Below are positions 45,544 through 60,009 of a DNA stretch of 64,000 nt, one piece after another. The notes under the pieces are model-generated. The model was not told where the DNA came from. It saw nothing but the letters and a program-made list of their open reading frames with translations, and ran no database searches. This DNA is from Atrichornis clamosus (Eukaryota; Chordata; Aves; Passeriformes; Menuridae): contig WBMZ01014177.1 in assembly GCA_013400975.1 (NCBI GenBank), positions 124,001 to 188,000 of the forward strand, written 5' to 3'. Position 1 is the stretch's first letter, and every line of letters starts with the position of its first letter. Both the position numbers and the translations under genes were made by a program.

Positions 45544-48500
45544 GCCTAAAGACTCAGCCCAACTGAAGCCAATAGAAAGGGAACATGAAGTAGAACAAAT
45601 AAAATGTTGGGGCATGAAAATTTGCAAGGCTGAGAGGGATTATGAGCAACCAATAATGAAAAACATAAAAATAAATAACTAGAAATTCTTTTAGTAAATC
45701 AGCTGGTTTACCAGGGGTTAGAAGCAGCATTTTGTAGTAAGGAGGCAACAGATTTGCTACACAATTTCTTTGCGTAAGGGAGAATTTCAGACACACCTAG
45801 AGCAGCTGCGGCCTTACCCACTGCTAAACTGAGAAGCTGTGGAAAGAGTGGTTAATGAAACAGTCTGAAACACTAAACCACATGGGAGCAGGCGGAGAGG
45901 CAGGGACCTGTAAAACTCTGCTCTGGCACAAAAAACTGGGATCTTTCCCCTGTGGTTGTTGCTGCTGCTGCAGTAAATATGAGCATATTTACTGGTGTGA
46001 ACTGGAAAGGTTTGAGTGATGATAACGGGGCAAGATGATTCATATTAGCACTCTCTCAACAGCACTTCTACCCAAGAGAGAATAATTGCCATCTAATATT
46101 GCTTTGATGGTCCAGAAGCACAAAAGTCACCTTTCAAGAGTAAAGCACAGGGCTCATCAATGGGCAATTCACACACCACTAAAAATCAACTAAATATAGT
46201 GTCCAGAATGACATTGTCAGTAATGCATCTTAACACCACTCATCTTACTTCTCACCTACTTTAGATAACAAAGCAATACCTGATCTCAACATCCAGTCTG
46301 GAAAAGAAATCTGGTTACAAGACATTTTACATTTTTGCTTTTCCTAATTCTCTGCTTGGATCTGGCAACATTAGTTTATTGGTAAATTCATGTCAATGTG
46401 GGCTTGGCCACTGCATTGATTATACTGTGTAGTGCATCTTCTGTATCTTCTAGACAGTCTAGAAATAAACTATCAGCTATTAACAGTATTAAAAAAGCAG
46501 GTTGGATTCACAGATGACCAAAATCCTGCCAGACATAGGCAGACAGGCGTGCTCTCTATCCATTGTCACTCTAATTTCAAATAAAATGAAATGAAAAAAA
46601 GGTGAAACAGACACAGAACATTTGGTCTGCATATCTGAAGAAAATAAGGGTTTCTCCATAACTTATGGTCCTCATACTTGCAGCATTTGTATTGAGTTGA
46701 GGTGGCCACGAGCTGTGATTCAATTTGTTTTTAATTCTGTTTTGCTACACTGTAAATGCTGTCACTGCTACAGGTCTCTGTAAAAATCAAAGTCTGGCGT
46801 GGGTAGGCAGACATGGATAAAATATTCCCCTGGCATCTATAAACGTGGGGACTATTCAAAAAGCACTAAAGAAGAAAGCTATCAATAGAAGTGAGGGGGT
46901 GGGAAGAGAAGAAAAAAACCTATCCCTTAAAATGACTTAAATATTTAAGAGTAGGTAGTTTGTAACTTCTATTTCGTTTCACCAAAATTGAAGGTCCAGA
47001 AATCTGTGTGGTGGAGAGCACAATTGGACCCACACACATTCAGTTCTGAAAGGGAGCTAAAGAGTTCAGCTGTGGGCAAACAGCTTCCTTCCTTGCAACC
47101 TGGTCCAGTGATAAGAGCAAGCAAGACCAAGCAGAGGGTCATTTTTTTTTTTAATTTTTTTTTTTAATAACTTCATCTATTCAGGTACTTTAAGCTTTTG
47201 AAGATATGCTAGGCAGAAGAGGGAGCTTGAAAAGGCAAATTGCAAATACCATGGCCACCTGTAAAGTTGTGGCTGAAATCAGAGCAGTCAGGAGAGGACT
47301 CTGTAGGATTTTCCCATTTGGATCATTTGTCTGAGAAGAGCCAAAAAATAAATAAATCCCTCTGGGTTTGGGATTAACCCAAATGTTAAAGGATTTTACC
47401 TTGTATTGAAGATCAATGAGAATATTATCTTTAGAAGTAGGAAATTTTTTTTTTAGTGGTTCAGGTCTCCTCACATTCTTTAAAATAACAGACTTGTCTG
47501 TTAGCTTAAAGTGCAACATCAAAATTCAAAAGTTCATTTTAAATAGAAGGCTTTGCCAAGAGCAGCCCACCCAGTTTTTGAAGGATCAGTGTTAATGCGA
47601 ATTAAGATTTCCTGCCTTCTGTCTGTGATATGCATTCACCAGCTCACACAGAATAAGTCAAATGTTTGTCTTCACTTTAAAGTTGCTTGTATAGTGAAAT
47701 AAGGGGAGGGCAGGATTTAGTCACATATCTCAAAGCATAGCCCTATATTGAAACTGTGTATCCTATATAGCCCTTTATGTATATGACACACCCCATACAG
47801 CTTACACCAAGTTTTCAGTGCTCTCATTGTGCAAGAGGAAAAATCTATCCAGTAACAGGCACAAATGCTTCAGGAAGCAACCTACTGTGAAAATACCAAG
47901 TCTCAACACAAAGCACATTCTTGTGCAGTGTATGTGCTTTATGTGTAGGCCGCAGCAGAACTCAGGCTGTCAATAGCCTCAAATTGATCACTCTGGAAAA
48001 TCAAACTACACAACCAATTATGGGACCAAAGGTGACAAGAGTCCTCACCTTTACTGTCACCCTGTGTAGAGTGTACAGCTGAACGGCAAATCCCACATAG
48101 TCTGTACACTGAAATATGAGAAAAGAGGTTTGGCTTACGCTGATAGTCCATTCAGGAGTTTTATTTTAGCTCTTTTATTTCATATAAAATTTCATAATAA
48201 AAAAACCAGATGGCTATGTTACACCTTTGCAGCCTTTGAGCTCAGAATAAGTCACCTCAAGGTGGGTTTTGATTATCTACAGAGAACAAGACATCTACCA
48301 AAGGGCACCATCATAACAAAACTGGCTTGAAGATCAACTTCTGCAGCTTTAAATTTACATTTAAAGAGTTGCATTAAGGAGATGTCAACACCACTTAATT
48401 CCTGACCAATTGACTGCCCTTATAGCTGGTAACTGGAGTCAACCACAGTTTAAGACCTGATGCCAGGTTGCAGCAAGCTGAAGGAAGCTGCTCATTAATC

Positions 48501-51500
48501 AGTCTCTGCTGATTGTTGCTTAATCTGAGACAGAGCAGTTGTACAATATATAGATGCAAAATAGAAAATTCCTGAGGCAGCATGTGAAATCTTAGCATGC
48601 TGCTACTTCTGAGACACCTAAGCATCAAAGACTGAATTTAGCTGACATAGCCTTTTGAGGAAGAAGTTATAAATAGCACAAGAAAATGTTTGTGGAAGGC
48701 CAGTCCTTCTGATTTGCAAGGCAGTTGGCCAAAAACGGAAGGGAGGGTCAAAAGGGGTGATGGAGAATTCATTACTTAGTGATGGATCATTCCAAATCAT
48801 AGTGCTCTGTCATTGCAATTCTCCTTTCAAGACATACAAAACTGACATTTCTGGTACATTCAACTCCACGCTGCTTTCCAAGCCTGGCATTCTCAGCAGA
48901 AATTGCTGCTACTCAGGATAGACTTATTACTGAGAGGAAAACTACCTACCTTACATTGAGACTTTGTGAAAAATGTTAACTATGAATCCTGCTGATTTGT
49001 TGAGCAATGCTGTGTTTTCATCAGCTAATCAAATTGGGCAAAGCCTTCTGTATTAGAATAAGGCAAATCATTACAATCGTATTTCAAACGCACACGATGT
49101 GTTTATACCTCTCATGAGACACGCTGTCCACTCCATTAAAAATAACAACCTTTGTAGTTATGCATGCCTAAGTATCAGTAATCAAATCTCATGCTTCGTG
49201 GTGTAAGATGATCACTAGAAGTGTCAAGAAGAAATTATTTCCCAGGAGATGGCACAGCAAGATGTGTTAGTTGCCTTTGAATCATCACACGTTGTCAGTA
49301 ACAGCAACTCACATGTTAGATCATTGATCCCACAATTTTTTATAGCAAATTCTATCTTCTGATGTTCAGCAAATCAGTCACTCCAAGACCAGCAAAATAT
49401 AAATCTGCTTTCACTACAGAGTAACCAGCACTAAATTTTAAGGTGGGGAAGAATGCAAGACTAGCTTCTATGCAAGTTTTGAAGTACTTCTAGAACTGTC
49501 TAAATCAAATCTCCAGATCTAAGAATCTTCTCAAGTTTTTGGGCATCAAGATTTGGCTCTGAAATTTGCTATCTGGGGCCAATCTCTCTCGGCACACTCT
49601 GAAGTTTTCTGTGACCCTTTATAGTTGTGCACATTAAGCAGAAACCATGCAAGGGCAGCTTGAATTAATTTCCCTTTGTCCCCTGCTTTTATGATGATTT
49701 CTAGGGAAATCAAACGTAGCGGAACTGACACTCCCATACCAGACTAACACTGTGTAACAGGTGGAATTAGGCAGGGGGAGGACTGCTGACCCTGTGGTGT
49801 ACTCCTTGACACTTCACATTAGCCTCGTCTGCCACTGATGGGCTTTTGGTAACTACAGGAGGCGAGAGGTAACCTGTAGCTGATGGGATCCTTCCCAATA
49901 GATGAAGATATCAATAACAAAGATGCATGATTTTTGTTGCTGTAATACACATGTTCTTAATCCTACTGTAAGTCTGGTATTTTAAAATCATCAATGAGCA
50001 TTTCTAGAAGAGAACCAGAGCATTTTCTCTCTGGTAGATCTACCCCAGCAGTCTAAAAATTACCCTTACAAAACTGTCAGATTTCTTAAATTTAAAATAG
50101 ATCCTTAATTTCTGGAAGTGCCTTCAGAAGCAGTGTTTTATTATCATCCTGGAACTTCTTGCTCACACTGGCTGCTGTTCAAAACCACCTTGGCACCAGA
50201 GTTCTGGCCTGGCTGCAGCTTCACATCACCTGGCATCGGTAGCCTGGAAACAGTCCTTTGAGATAAATTACTATGGCACCAAATAGTGGCATAAAACTGG
50301 ACAATAAAATGTTTTCCTTTCAAGAAATAACTGATGCTGTGAAGCTTTGCTGTCCTCTCCTGCCAGCTGCCCAGAAGCTGTCCATGCACAGTCTACTCAC
50401 AGAGCAGGCACCCTTACAGAGCCTGAAAACTCACTGCCCTCCAGAGAAAGGTGCTCAAGCATCCCTGCAGCAGAATGGCCCCACGTGGCTATTCCTCTCT
50501 CACAAACTCACATGAGGTAGAAAGTACCTGTGGCTTGGTTTCCAGAAGATCCATGAAAACACTCCCAGCCCAGCACTTCCCTTCCAGCTCACAGCCGGTA
50601 GGCACTTCTCTGCCAGAACATCACACCCGCCTCCACATCCAGCCCTTGGCTCATCTCACCCTCACCCCTGCACCAAGGGAACGTCCTCTTAGCATTTCTA
50701 GTTTCCTGCCCTAGTTTGGGTTGTGGGCAAGAAGTTGCCTGCTAATGTGTGCTGAGCTGTCTTGTCTGCAGTTTTACATTCTTTGGCACAAGTAAGAAAA
50801 GAAAAATATCAGGTTTGGTATCATAACAAAATGAGCAGGCATAACCCAGGCTAAAACTCCTGAAGAGAAGGTGCCGAGACATAAGCCAAGAGAGTTTGTC
50901 TCTGCTGAAACCCACTGTTCCCAGTCCTCAGCAGCGTTTCTCTAGGCTAGCTGAACAGCAGCTCTGCCTGCCCGGCCAGCGCCGAGCCTGGAGCCCCGTG
51001 TGCAGCCCCACACACCCACCCAGGCTGGCGTATGGTCCTTACAGCTGCTGCTGGCTACCAGGGCCAGGCTCTGGCCAGGATTATCTGTGCTGCAGAGAAC
51101 TGCAAAGCCTTTCTGTCAGCCCACCCACGCTGGCCAGAGCTGGCAATTACATTGTTTATACAAAATACCTTTTGATTAATGGTTAGAGAAATAAAAGCTG
51201 TAACATATGCTGCTCTCCATATAAAATCATAAGTCTGTCAGGCTTACGGTGCATCTGGCCAGGGAGGGGGGGGACAAAGATTTATCCTTCCTGTTATACC
51301 CTGTACCCCCTGCATTTAAGTCTGAGCTCCCTCCATCATTTCACCTTTACATTCTCAACCAATTCAGCAAAGAAATCCAAACATAGCCTCTGCAACAAAC
51401 CCCACCAGGGTGTCAGAAAACATGAAGAAGGTGGGATATTTTCATGCTGACAGACCAAGTGGTAAATCTTCAGTAGAGAAGCATAGGTGGGACACCTGCC

Positions 51501-54500
51501 GGCAGTGGCTGATGAGGATCCCAGGAAAGGCATTGATTTCAGCTGCTCTTAGGGAAACTGAGGAAGTGGTTTCCTTGTTCAGAGCAGTTTATGAAATTCC
51601 TGTTTTATAGGTGTGACTCTGAACACTTGGTGCACACAAGCATTGAAAGAGTGTTGTCAGCTTTGCTTCGGGGGGGTCTGTCACACCGGTTGTGCTGGCA
51701 GCCAAAATCACCGACACCAGGTGTTCACACACACTGCCCTGGCAGCTCTGTCTGCCTGGAGAAAACAGCAGCCCTCACCTCACTGTGTGCTGAGGGAAAG
51801 CTCTCTGTGGTGCCACCACTGCTGAACCCAGGCCGCAGAGGGGGCCCCGGCACTGCCCACTCATTCAAACAGTCTTGACCACCTTATTTTCAAGTCCCCT
51901 TTGCAGAGGTCATGGGTTAATTGTTCCGAGAGTACATCCAAATTCACATTTTCTAATTGCATCTGATACTTGTGAGGTGCAAACAGCAATGCTGCAGATG
52001 TGACAGCATAACAAACCAAAACTTGTCCTGGGACCTCGGGGAGAGGGTGAAGTGCCAGGCCCAGACCACCTGTGTAAACCCAGCGAGATGGTTTTGTGTG
52101 CTCCCTTCTTTCAAGGGAAGGGAGAAGCAGCACTCCCAGGGAGGCACGGCCAGTTACCACACCAACCCTAACAAACAGACCAGCTTTAGGAAGAAATAGG
52201 GTCAGCTGCACGGGAGACTGTCAGATCTGGGGAGAGACGACCACAAGTCTTCTTTTCACTGGGTAAGACAGCTGGGACAAAAGGGGACGGCTCAGTGCAG
52301 GGAAGAGTGCAGGACCCAGGAGAGAAAGCTCAGTGCTTCATCATTATTCACGCTTTTTTAATGCACCTCTTTGCTGTGAATAGACTGTAATAACAATTTC
52401 TGTGGCATTCTCAGAAAATGAGGATACTAAAGATACTTCTCCCTGAAGAGTCTTGCAAGCCCAAAAATTTCTGTTTCCCACTCCTCCACACTCTACCCCC
52501 AAATAAATCAAGGGGATCTAAGATATTATATCTCTCTGCAAATTTTATCTCAGTTCTAAATAAGACGTTGGGCCAGATTCTCAGCTGGCATATATTTTGG
52601 GTCACTGAATCAAAGCCCAGTGGAATTGCACTGATCTGGCCTATTGTCTGTAATACAGATTAATAGAGGGATGGGGCTCTAAAGCAGTATCTGCAGCCAA
52701 ACCACAATTTCAGGCACTTCCTTGCCAGTTCCTTGTGCTGGGGGCCATAGATCACATAAAGTTACCATACAGATCAGAACAAAGTGCAAATGTAGGGACA
52801 CCCTAAGCGTGTTAATTTTTGAGCAAATCCTTGCAATGAATAAAGAAGCCCAAGAAGGAAAAAAAGAAAGAGTAAAATCTATTGGCATTAACAATTCAAG
52901 CACACAACAAAGTTAGGATCAGGACAATTCTGCCCATTCCCTAACAGAACACAACATTTATCAGCAAACCACTGACTATGCTGCTTCAAGACTCCACACA
53001 GCCACACTTCTGCATGGAAGATGTCCCACTAAACTTCTCAGCCTGGCAGAACAGAAACAAAAGCCAGTGAAAACAATGGGACAGAGGTAAAACCAAACAA
53101 CAAATGAACACATTGAAGCTGTAGGGTAGAAAGAATGAAGCAAACCCTAACATGCCCCAGGGTGCAGGATTGCTCTGCTGGGCCCATTAATGCTGCATAA
53201 CTGTTACCCAGCACCCACAAAAAGAATTATGTTTTTATATAAAACAATACGAAAACCTATCTAAGCTCAACAAACCACCAAGAGGTAAATCAGAGTAGCT
53301 AATAGAATTCAATTATTTTTAAAAAAGGAATGTAATATGAAGCAAGGAAAGCATCCCAAAATTTTGAAGGGTCAATCTGGAAAAACTCATGAATAGTCCT
53401 TGATTCAGAGCCAGTTATTATTATAACTGCACAACTTGGACCTGTGCTTTTGGAGGGAGGGAAATATCCCATGAAAGGAAACCTCCTCTTGGGGCCTGTG
53501 TGCCTTGTTGGCAGTGGGACCAGAGTATGGGAAAGACCAGGAGAACAAACCTGGAAGCAACTGTGGTGAAAGGGAAGGACTCCTCCACAGAGGTGACATC
53601 CTCTGTCACTAGGGGCAGAAGGAACCCAACAGGCTAGTTCTTCTTTCCAACTGAAGCCTTTCCCCAGGTGTTTTTTCATCCCTTCTGATGTGGCAGCTTT
53701 GTGTCTTGTGGTTGCATCTCTAATTTTTCCCTCAGTCAGTGGTGATTAAAAGATGGCCCTGAACTGCAATGTTTGTACAGAAACTTTTAATGTCTTGGAG
53801 TTTGGGATCTTTGGAGTAGATCCTTTGGCCGGGTCTGTGAGAGAGATAAAGATACCTGTCAAACGGGGAGCCAGTGAGTTTTTGTTTATAGCAAGCTGCC
53901 CTGTGTGGGCTCAATTCACATCAGTTTGTCAGGGACAGTTCATTACTCACAGCTGGGCTAGAGGCCCACCAAACATTTGAGGAGGTGCTGGCCTTTAGTA
54001 AGGCCATTAAAACCAAAAAGCAGTGATAAATACTCCTGTTGTTACGCCTCCAGAAAGCTCAAAGGTTTAATGAACTGGGAATCTTCCTGCTCCTTCTCTG
54101 ACTAAAGTTCCTCCCGATCACAACAGACTCTGTAAAAGAGAAGCTCGCCAACCACAACTGGTGCTTTTCTAGGGTACACTGACGTAAGCAGTGATCAGTT
54201 TTTCCTATATGTTATGGCTGCTATATAGTAGGCAAGTAGTGGGAAAACAAAGACAAGGACTTTGAAAGGCATTTACTAAAAAAACCAACCAAAAAATCAA
54301 ACAAATCATCTTGCTAATTATCTTTGATACGTTTGTGTTAATCTTAAGCACCTTAAACCCATTTCAGAAAACTGAAATAACATCGGATTGATCTTTGACT
54401 GCTGAATGGTGTCAATAGCAAATGCTTTTTAAGACCAGAAAAGTCCATCAACTCTAAATAAATACTCCATTATCCATTTGTTTTTCACCATCTTCCCTCT

Positions 54501-55664
54501 TTTCAATCAAACCTGCACCACCTGGCTTTAAGTTGGACTTGACTTTCTCTGAAGTCATAAAATGATCCTTGATCTAGAGTTATATAAAGATTCATTGTAT
54601 TTTCAGACTGCTTTTGACCAGCACTGGAGAAGACGGAGGAGACAGACTCACTTGTCCATCATGTCATTCCAGCACGGCGGGCAGGAGACAGCTGCAGCTT
54701 TATCAGTCAGGGGCTGCTTAGCTCCAGTGCCAGGGAATGGGGTTGCCCACTCTGCCAGTGAGCGTGTAGACAGCTTTTCCTGTAGCTCCAACTGATAAAG
54801 AGGTTGGAGGTTTTCTAAAAGCAGCTCAGGAAGCAAACAGACCAAACTGCAGTCATGTAGCACTTACAGCAAAGGCCATACCTGGAAAAGGGGCCAGAAA
54901 TAGCCACCTTAGTCCAGGGTGGTGAACTAGAAAATAGATACATGCATGTGAAGGAGGGGGAGCACCCGAACACCCGGTTATTGTATAGGAGTGACCCAGA
55001 GCCATCAGGCAGAACTCTATTCCAGACACTGCTCACTGCGCTGGTTTGAAATATGTTGGTGTATTTTGTTGTGATTCTGGTTTATATCATTTGTTTGTTT
55101 TTAAGGGAAGAAAAAAGGTTAAAAAAATAAATAGCAGTAAGACATAAGCATTGCCAGTCTTTTCAGAATAGATTTGTACCATCTACCAGAGCTCACACCT
55201 TTTATTCTTGCTGAGCTTTAGTCAGCACTCTTCTCTGAAAGCAGTCATTTTGCATAGCAGTTAATCTCGATCAAACTCATGGCAGCTTAGATATTTTCAA
55301 ACCAGTTAAAAAAAAAAAAATCCAGCTACAGCTCTCTCATGGCCAGAAATGTTAGGCAATTTTTTAAGCATTATTTTACAAGCTAGTTTGAAGGTCTGAA
55401 TTAAATTTTTTTCTAAAGTTGGGGAAAAAATTATCCTTCTCAGAAATGCATTGACTTACAAAAAACTCATCCCAGATGTATATCAAATATATATCTGAGA
55501 ACTTAGGTCCAGAGAAGATCTGGAGAGTTGAGGTGTGCTTGCTCTTGGTTACACTGCTAAGGGAAGCTTAGCTCATCCAAAGTTCAAGCTCAGCTCCAGA
55601 TCAGCCTGTGATACGTTTCTCAGCGGTGCTGAGATCACCACCATCATGAATGCCAGCCCCTCCA

Positions 55665-55837
55665 GAGGCAGTTGTCCAGCTCAGTCATGATGCCCAGACC
55701 ACATTGTCTCCCATTTTTTATTTGTATATTTTTAATATTTACACATAAAAAATGGGAGGCAGTTGTCCAGCTCAGTCATGATGCCCAGACCACATTGTCT
55801 CCCATTTTTTATTTGTATATTTTTAATATTTACACAT
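55665..55837. repeat. Tandem duplication, 91-bp period
   Basis: Bases 55665-55746 recur identically at 55756-55837 (82 of 82). The 9 bases between the copies complete a perfect 12-bp inverted repeat: cccattttttat at 55710-55721 and ataaaaaatggg at 55745-55756. The exact identity points to a recent event or an assembly artefact. Confidence 0.95.
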
Positions 55838-58800
55838 TATGTATTCACTTCTGTGGGAGATCAAATTCAAGAAAAAAGTAAATATTTTTAAGCAGTCTCT
55901 TGATGCACCATCAGTTTGTCTTGTCATCCAGGAGAAAAGGGCAGAACACCAGTGCTATGTGACTGCAGGACTTCATAAGTCCTAAGCAAAGGTGTGGAAG
56001 AGTGCCAAAGCCACTGAGAATTGTTACCTTATGGAAATTCAGTAGTTATTTGGTGTGTTCTGTGGGAGAAAGGCCAACAGTGCTGACACACTGCAAGGGA
56101 AGGTGCATGCTTACATGGTGGTCAGCACCACAGGTGTGCTGGGACATCTTTAGATATCTGTTCCATCCTCAAAACAAAACTTCCCCTCCTTGGTACCCTC
56201 TACCAGATGCTGCATTTCACGCTCACAGGGGTATGCTTGCACACACGCCTGAGCTCTGCCCTGCTCAGCCACCCTGAGCCCTCGCCAGCCCAGCCACCGC
56301 GCGCTGGGGCTGTGTGGCAGCTGCTCTGTACGGCAAACTCGGGTGTGTTCACGGTGGGGCTCTCCATGAGGCACATCTGCATCCCAGTTTCCTAGTCTCA
56401 GAGCTGCCAATCTAGCGGGGGATGCAAATCACAGATGTGCAGCTCTGTGCCACAAGTACTTCCCATCCAAGAAACACACAGGGCTCTTCCATGCCCCTGT
56501 ACTCACCTGAACCCACCACGTTCAGCTGGGCTCATGTGCTGACTTGGCAAGTGCCCTGTCTCCCTGCAGACCTTACTCTAACAGCCACTGGTGTCTCAGG
56601 TGCATCTCCCAAAACAGCCTGATTTCAAGCTTAGTTACATTCCCAAACTGCATATTCTGATCCAAAATCCTACCCAGTGTACATTTGTACCATTTTTCCT
56701 CAGCTATCTCAAGGGACTTGCCAAATGTATGCCAAAATTTCTTGGTCATATAAGAGAATCAACTATATGTCACACTTAGAGATCAATATATTTAAATCAG
56801 ATTTGTTGAGCTTAAATTTGACATAATTGCCTTTCCTTCATTTTTTTTTCATATGGTATAATCATGAGCATCTGTCTTAGCTTTTAATCTGTTTAAAACT
56901 TTATTGGCATAGTCATATGAGGTAAGTAAATATTTTTTTCATGAGCCTATAAAACATTATTAGTTTATTTTTTCATCATGTCAGGTTGGATAAGTATCTC
57001 ACAGTGCCTGTACATCTTCATGAGGCTTTTATTATTTATTTTGATTTAGACTAAACCAAAATGAAGATCTGTGCCAAAGCCCTGAGTTTTTTTGACAGTC
57101 TTTAAGATATACAGTAATAAAATTGAATTAACAGGCTCCCTCAGTGATTTCCAGATGGAAACACAGTGGTAACAGCAGAGAAACTACAAGAGCTTTAGTC
57201 CCTCTGTTCTGCCCCAGCATTGCAGCGACACATCCTTTGCATCTCTCCCATCCCAAAGAACAAGGGCCAGAGGGCAATGGGACAAAAAAGGATGGGACCC
57301 AGTTGTCAAAATAATAACCTTGCCCATTCCCAAACATCCAAGGCAAATATGAGCTTTGCAGGATGGTGCTGGACTTTGCAATTTTTAAGAAATAATAGCT
57401 CTGGAATAGATCATTTAGCATTTTATCCACACAGAGAATTAGTACAGATTATCTTCACTAATGCAACCATTAGTTGTGATTCATTCTCTAGGTCACTTAT
57501 ACAGAGTTAATGTCTCTGTGTGCACTACCTTGATGTGAATTGCTAACACCACAAAGTACACAGTTTACCCCAGAACTGAGGAGAGAAGGGTCTACATAGG
57601 TTCATTTTCCAGCTCATGAATCTTGAGCACTCCAGAGCAGACAGTTCTGACTCAGGACACTTAACTTTAAATATCATCTTTTGTCCAGTTGAAAGAACCT
57701 AAAAAGAACCATTTCTCTCCATCTTTACAAACTGGACAAAACAAATAAATTCTGTCTTTGAATTTGTTAAGTGCCAAAAGAACCAACAACAGAGGAAAAT
57801 GTTGTCCCACATGAAAACATCTGCACAACTTTGCATTTGTACACTCAATGTCCCCATCATCCAAAGAAGAAAGTCACCACCAAAAGCACAAAAACTGTTT
57901 CTGATCTGACTGGCATAAGAAACTCATAAGAGTGCAGTGTTGTATTCACATTGAGCAAACTTGATCTGAGACCTTAAAATGCATTGCTTCTGCAGCCTTT
58001 ACTAGCCAACCTTTTAGAGAAATAGGGCAATATTCATTTAGAAATAGTTGAAAAATTCATTTTTGTGCTTGAAAGCAACTGTTGTACCTATGAAGGAGGT
58101 GACTGACCTTGCCAGCCACCTGTGGATGGCACCACAACAGAAGCAGAGTAGCCTTTTGGACCAATTGTGATACGTGGCTTGATCCATTACAGTCAGTAGG
58201 TCTTCAAAAGCAATGGTAATTGTAGGGGTAATTTGTAGGACTGAGACCATAGTCTTACAAATAAATGGGGGTGGAGAGAGAAAATGAGCAAATTAAGCAA
58301 GCAGAATTAAACATTTTTACTGAAGTTATTTTTCTGTTCTGTGATTCCTCCTTTTGCATCCATGGCAAACGCAACATCCTTTTTGTGTACAAGATGCACC
58401 TTGCCCACTTACACGCCTGCTCCTCCCTGTCCTCCAGCCTTCCTCACAGAGCACACTGGGAAAGGCTCTTTTACAGGAATTGCAGTTTCCTCAAAGCTAA
58501 GATAATACATTCAGAAGAATCCAGAAAGAAACCAGGGCTCTCCCTCTGTACCTCAGCAGATCCTGAAGCAAGAGGGAAGACCTATTTTACCTTCAGTGAC
58601 ATTAAGCAATACACATCCATGATATCAACAGGTAAAGCAACTCAACATAATCCAAACATTTCACTCCTGCCACCACTGCTGTTGAAATGCAGAGAAACTG
58701 TGCTCTGGACACTATAATTACTTACCTAAGGAGGTTTAATTATCTAATAGTTAAACAGCCCCAGTGCCAGCAGACAGCATCCTCACCTGTGCAGTTGTCC

Positions 58801-60009
58801 CATTTTCCTCTTACCCCTGTGCCACACGCAGAGCACCTGGAGGGGGCTGGGCCCCCACCAATCTGCAGCACAGAGGTGGAGAGTCCACAGCTGAGGCATC
58901 TGCCTCCTCCTGAGGGCTGGGGAAGACTGGGAGGCAAAGGACACAGGCCTGAGGCTTCCTTGCCTGTGGTAAAATAAGGAGACCACTGGGCTACCCTACG
59001 TTGTGCTGGTGCCAGATGGTGGCGGACCAAGGGCTGTAATGAGCCCTCTGAGGTTTCCCTTTTCCACTATATTTCCCCTCCTTTCTCCATGGCATCCCAA
59101 AAGTGATCAAACACACAAGCCACCATCACAGTTGGAAAAACACTGGTATGCAACTTCAGTAAATATAACTCAGTTGTACTAATAAAATTGAAAACAGAGA
59201 AGTGACATAAAAAGAATGTACATTATTTTAAATTGCAATTTTTATATGTTCACTTTTATTGCCTTGCTCTTTAAAATAAGTTCAGAACCTGATTTACTTT
59301 AATAAAAGTTTAATTTCACATCTTGGTTTCAGTTCTGTACTCTTAATTTTTTCTATGGCCAGCCTTCTGACAGGAAAAGAGCTAGAGCAGCTGGGAAATT
59401 TTACAGGCAGGTTATATCCAAGTCACTGTAATACAGTGGTTAAAAGCAAATTCGATTGTAGCTTCCACTGTAGAAGAATGATTTTGTCTTTCGTTTTTTC
59501 ATATGTATTGTTTTGAAGAAGTAGCAAATAGAAACGGAGCTATTTTTCACATCTGAAACTGTTAAGTGCATCGACATTTCACAGTCACATTTCAAAGTCA
59601 ACAGCAGTGGCAGACAAGAGGCCAAACCCAGAGTGCATAAAACACGTGACCCACAGCAGCACCAGAGAAGCCTCCTGCTTTCAGAAGCCTAAGCATCCCA
59701 AACAAAATTTGAATTACACTTCTTTTAACTGAAAATTGCCAAGTGATTTCAGAACACAAAGGCCAATAACAATTACTCGCCTTGCTCCACAGCTGAGCAC
59801 ATGCTGACCCCAAGCTCATTCAACACACAAACGGATCCATTAGCAAAGTCAGGTTGGATACGCATGGGTTGGCTGATTATAAAGACAAGGGCAGAACATG
59901 ACTTGCAGAATAATTATCAGAAGTATCTAATATAACTGCACAGAAGTGAAATCGCCTCTTTAAGCCATCGGAGACTCACAGCTCTCATGTTTAAACCCTG
60001 CTTCAACAC

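Larger units (their letters stand above)
33901..55600. other. Intergenic gene desert
   Basis: No exon could be assigned on either strand. AGPS, the expected next gene on the minus strand, was looked for through back-translations of its C-terminal residues and not found. The stretch holds AT-rich sequence, A-tracts near 45419-45430 and 45527-45543, a GC-rich pocket at 40880-41035 and a homeodomain-core-rich block near 40400-40560. ORFs up to about 140 codons (for example minus 36453-36875 and 38444-38872) resemble nothing recognised. Confidence 0.55.

Noticed and set aside
45360..45545. Possible processed retrocopy ending in poly(A)
   Set aside because: An AATAAA and a 17-base A run are present, but there is no upstream coding similarity or target-site duplication. 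Poly(A) retrocopies are rare in birds.
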